A DNA stretch of 6,839 bases from DASZHJ01 sp035581425 (GTDB lineage Bacteria; Pseudomonadota; Alphaproteobacteria; ATCC43930; CGMCC-115725), in assembly GCA_035581425.1 (NCBI GenBank), contig DATJVP010000022.1, positions 1 to 6,839 of the forward strand, given 5' to 3'. The notes under the pieces are model-generated. The model worked only from the letters and a program-made list of their open reading frames with translations, did no database searches and had not been told where the DNA came from. A program made the translations under genes and the position numbers. This document shows positions 5,128 to 6,839 of the stretch, one piece after another (positions within the stretch are counted from its first letter, which is position 1; each line of letters opens with the position of its first letter).

Positions 5128-6839
5128 CCAGCGTCAACGACTTCGTCGTCAAGTTCGCGAACGTCAACGGCTCGGGCTCCGCCAGCGCCAACACGCTCTT
5201 CGCGAAATCGATCCTGCGCATGGGCGTGCCCGTGGCATCGCGGAACATCTTTCCCTCGAACATCCAGGGCCTGCCGACTTGGTACGAGGTTCGGGTCTCT
5301 GAGGCCGGCCACATCGGCCGGCGCGGCGGCGTCGATCTCATGGTCGCGATGAATCCGCAGACCTGGGACAAGGACGTGGCGGAGCTCGAACCCGGCGGTT
5401 ACCTCTTCTACGATTCGACGAAGCCGATGCCGCGCGCGAAATTCCGCGAGGACATCACCGTGATCGGGATGCCGCTCACGGAGATCTGCAACGCCGAATA
5501 CACGGACGCGCGCCAACGCCAGCTCTTCAAGAACATCATCTACGTCGGCGCGCTCTCGGCGCTCCTCGACATGGACGTCAAGGCGATCGAGCAGCTCATC
5601 AGCGAGCAGTTCCAGGGCAAGGACAAGCTGATCCAGCCCAATGTGCATGCGCTCCATATGGGTCGAGACTACGCGCTCGAGCATCTCAACTGCCCGATCG
5701 GCATCACCGTCACGCGCTCGGACGCCGTCGGCAAGCGCATCTTCATCGACGGCAACAGCGCAGCGGCGCTCGGCGCGGTCTATGGCGGCGCCACGGTCGC
5801 GGCCTGGTATCCGATCACGCCCTCCTCCTCGCTCGCGGAAGCCTTCATGCGCCATTGCCGGCGCTACCGCCACGATCCCGCGACCAAGGAGGCCCGCTAC
5901 GCGATCATTCAGGCTGAGGACGAGCTCGCTTCGATCGGCATCGTCATCGGCGCTGGCTGGAATGGCGCCCGCGCCTTCACTGCGACCTCCGGGCCCGGCA
6001 TCTCGCTGATGCAGGAGTTCATCGGCTTGGCATATTTCGCCGAGATACCCGCGGTCATTTTCGACGTGCAACGCGGCGGCCCCTCGACGGGCATGCCCAC
6101 GCGCACGCAGCAGTCGGACATCCTCTCCTGCGCCTACGCCTCGCACGGCGATACCAAGCACGTGCTGCTCTTCCCGGAGGATCCGAAGGAGTGCTTCGAG
6201 ATGGGGGCACAGGCCTTCGATCTCGCGGACCGGCTGCAGACGCCGATCTTCGTTATGCTCGATCTCGACATCGGCATGAACGACTGGCTCTGCGAGCCGC
6301 TTGCCTGGGACGACCGACGCCGGATGGATCGCGGCAAGGTCATGACCCATGCGGAGCTCGAGGCGGGGAAGGATTTCGGCCGCTACCTCGACGTCGACGG
6401 CGACGGCATTCCCTATCGCACGCTTCCGGGCACGCATCCCACGCGCGGCGCTTATTTCGCGCGCGGCACGACCAAGGACCGCTACGCCCGCTACAGCGAA
6501 GAGGGGCCGGATTACGTCGACAACATGCAGCGCCTGTTGCGCAAGTTCGAAACCGCCAAGCGCCTGGTGCCGCGGCCGGTCAAGCGCGAGGCGCGCGAGG
6601 CCACCCGCTTTGGCGCGATTTATTTCGGGTCGAGTTCGCTGGCGATGGAGGAAGCGCTCGAAGCACTGGAAGCGCGCGGCATCCATCTTGACACATTGCG
6701 CCTCAGGGCCTTCCCGTTCCACGAAGACGTGCTCGATTTTGTCGCCGCGCATGAAAAGGTGTTCGTCATCGAGCAGAATCGCGACGCGCAATTGCGGACC
6801 CTGCTGATGAGCGAGGGCGACATCGATCCGGCCCGGCTG
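5112..6839 (+). CDS. 2-oxoacid:acceptor oxidoreductase, fused gamma-alpha subunit, 3' end missing
   Basis: The frame runs from ATG at 5112 to the right edge without a stop: 576 codons. Residues about 10-190 are the gamma domain (NVNGSGSASAN at 17-27; VSEAGHIGRRGGVD). Residues about 205-430 are the alpha pyrimidine-binding domain: GNSAAALGA (214), YPITPSSS (233-240), QAEDE (267-271), TSGPG (292-296) and QRGGPSTGMPT (320-330), all hallmarks of the 2-oxoacid:ferredoxin oxidoreductase superfamily. The segment with YRTLPGTHPTRGAYF follows. The last 85 residues (GAIYFGSSSLAMEEAL, VFVIEQNRDAQL) are the usual C-terminal domain, so only a few dozen residues are probably missing. With a TPP-binding beta subunit, expected just downstream, the complex would oxidatively decarboxylate a 2-oxoacid to acyl-CoA, or run in reverse. 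No Fe-S motif lies in this subunit. The 16-base overlap with the flavoprotein gene suggests translational coupling. Substrate cannot be read from the sequence; 2-oxoglutarate, pyruvate and branched-chain 2-oxoacids are all possible. Confidence 0.9.
   Translation, partial: MSQPITSVNDFVVKFANVNGSGSASANTLFAKSILRMGVPVASRNIFPSNIQGLPTWYEVRVSEAGHIGRRGGVDLMVAMNPQTWDKDVAELEPGGYLFYDSTKPMPRAKFREDITVIGMPLTEICNAEYTDARQRQLFKNIIYVGALSALLDMDVKAIEQLISEQFQGKDKLIQPNVHALHMGRDYALEHLNCPIGITVTRSDAVGKRIFIDGNSAAALGAVYGGATVAAWYPITPSSSLAEAFMRHCRRYRHDPATKEARYAIIQAEDELASIGIVIGAGWNGARAFTATSGPGISLMQEFIGLAYFAEIPAVIFDVQRGGPSTGMPTRTQQSDILSCAYASHGDTKHVLLFPEDPKECFEMGAQAFDLADRLQTPIFVMLDLDIGMNDWLCEPLAWDDRRRMDRGKVMTHAELEAGKDFGRYLDVDGDGIPYRTLPGTHPTRGAYFARGTTKDRYARYSEEGPDYVDNMQRLLRKFETAKRLVPRPVKREAREATRFGAIYFGSSSLAMEEALEALEARGIHLDTLRLRAFPFHEDVLDFVAAHEKVFVIEQNRDAQLRTLLMSEGDIDPARL

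Noticed and set aside
4965..6791. Open frame of 608 codons on the - strand opposite the alpha-subunit gene
   Set aside because: The + strand frame carries all alpha-subunit hallmarks up to the edge. The - strand product has no motif and looks like a codon-bias shadow.

Overview
The window is GC-rich with a strong G/C bias at third codon positions, and every supportable gene is on the + strand. The gene types (a two-partner-secretion style haemagglutinin, a Tat-type signal peptide and a flavin-linked 2-oxoacid oxidoreductase) point to a high-GC Gram-negative bacterium. A proteobacterium, perhaps an alphaproteobacterium, is the best guess, but no taxonomic marker gene is present.

Left part (1-2674): the 3' end of a large filamentous-haemagglutinin-like exoprotein enters from the left edge. 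After 55 bases it is followed by a small gene with a twin-arginine signal and a PrcB-type C-terminal domain. An intrinsic-terminator-like hairpin with a T-tract (2641-2674) closes this unit.

Middle (2675-3336): a strong Shine-Dalgarno precedes a 92-residue Lys/Ala/Pro-rich protein resembling histone H1 tails. A 314-base non-coding stretch follows. It holds three good hairpins or dyads (3044-3078, 3105-3142, 3257-3278) and a weak promoter candidate, so it looks like a structured leader or control region for the genes to its right.

Right part (3337-6839): two overlapping genes form the start of a 2-oxoacid:acceptor oxidoreductase operon. The first encodes a 596-residue GltD-like FAD/NAD(P) flavoprotein with N-terminal cluster cysteines and a C-terminal two-[4Fe-4S] domain. 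The second begins 16 bases before the first ends and runs off the right edge. It encodes a fused gamma-alpha subunit of the 2-oxoacid:ferredoxin oxidoreductase family. Because it has no stop inside the window, a search for closed reading frames misses it. The TPP-binding beta subunit should lie just beyond the window. Together they suggest an enzyme that joins oxidative decarboxylation of a 2-oxoacid (or reductive carboxylation of an acyl-CoA) to NAD(P)(H) through a dedicated flavoprotein and Fe-S relay, rather than through a free ferredoxin. This is the most interesting system in the window. The general architecture is known; the substrate and nucleotide preference are open.
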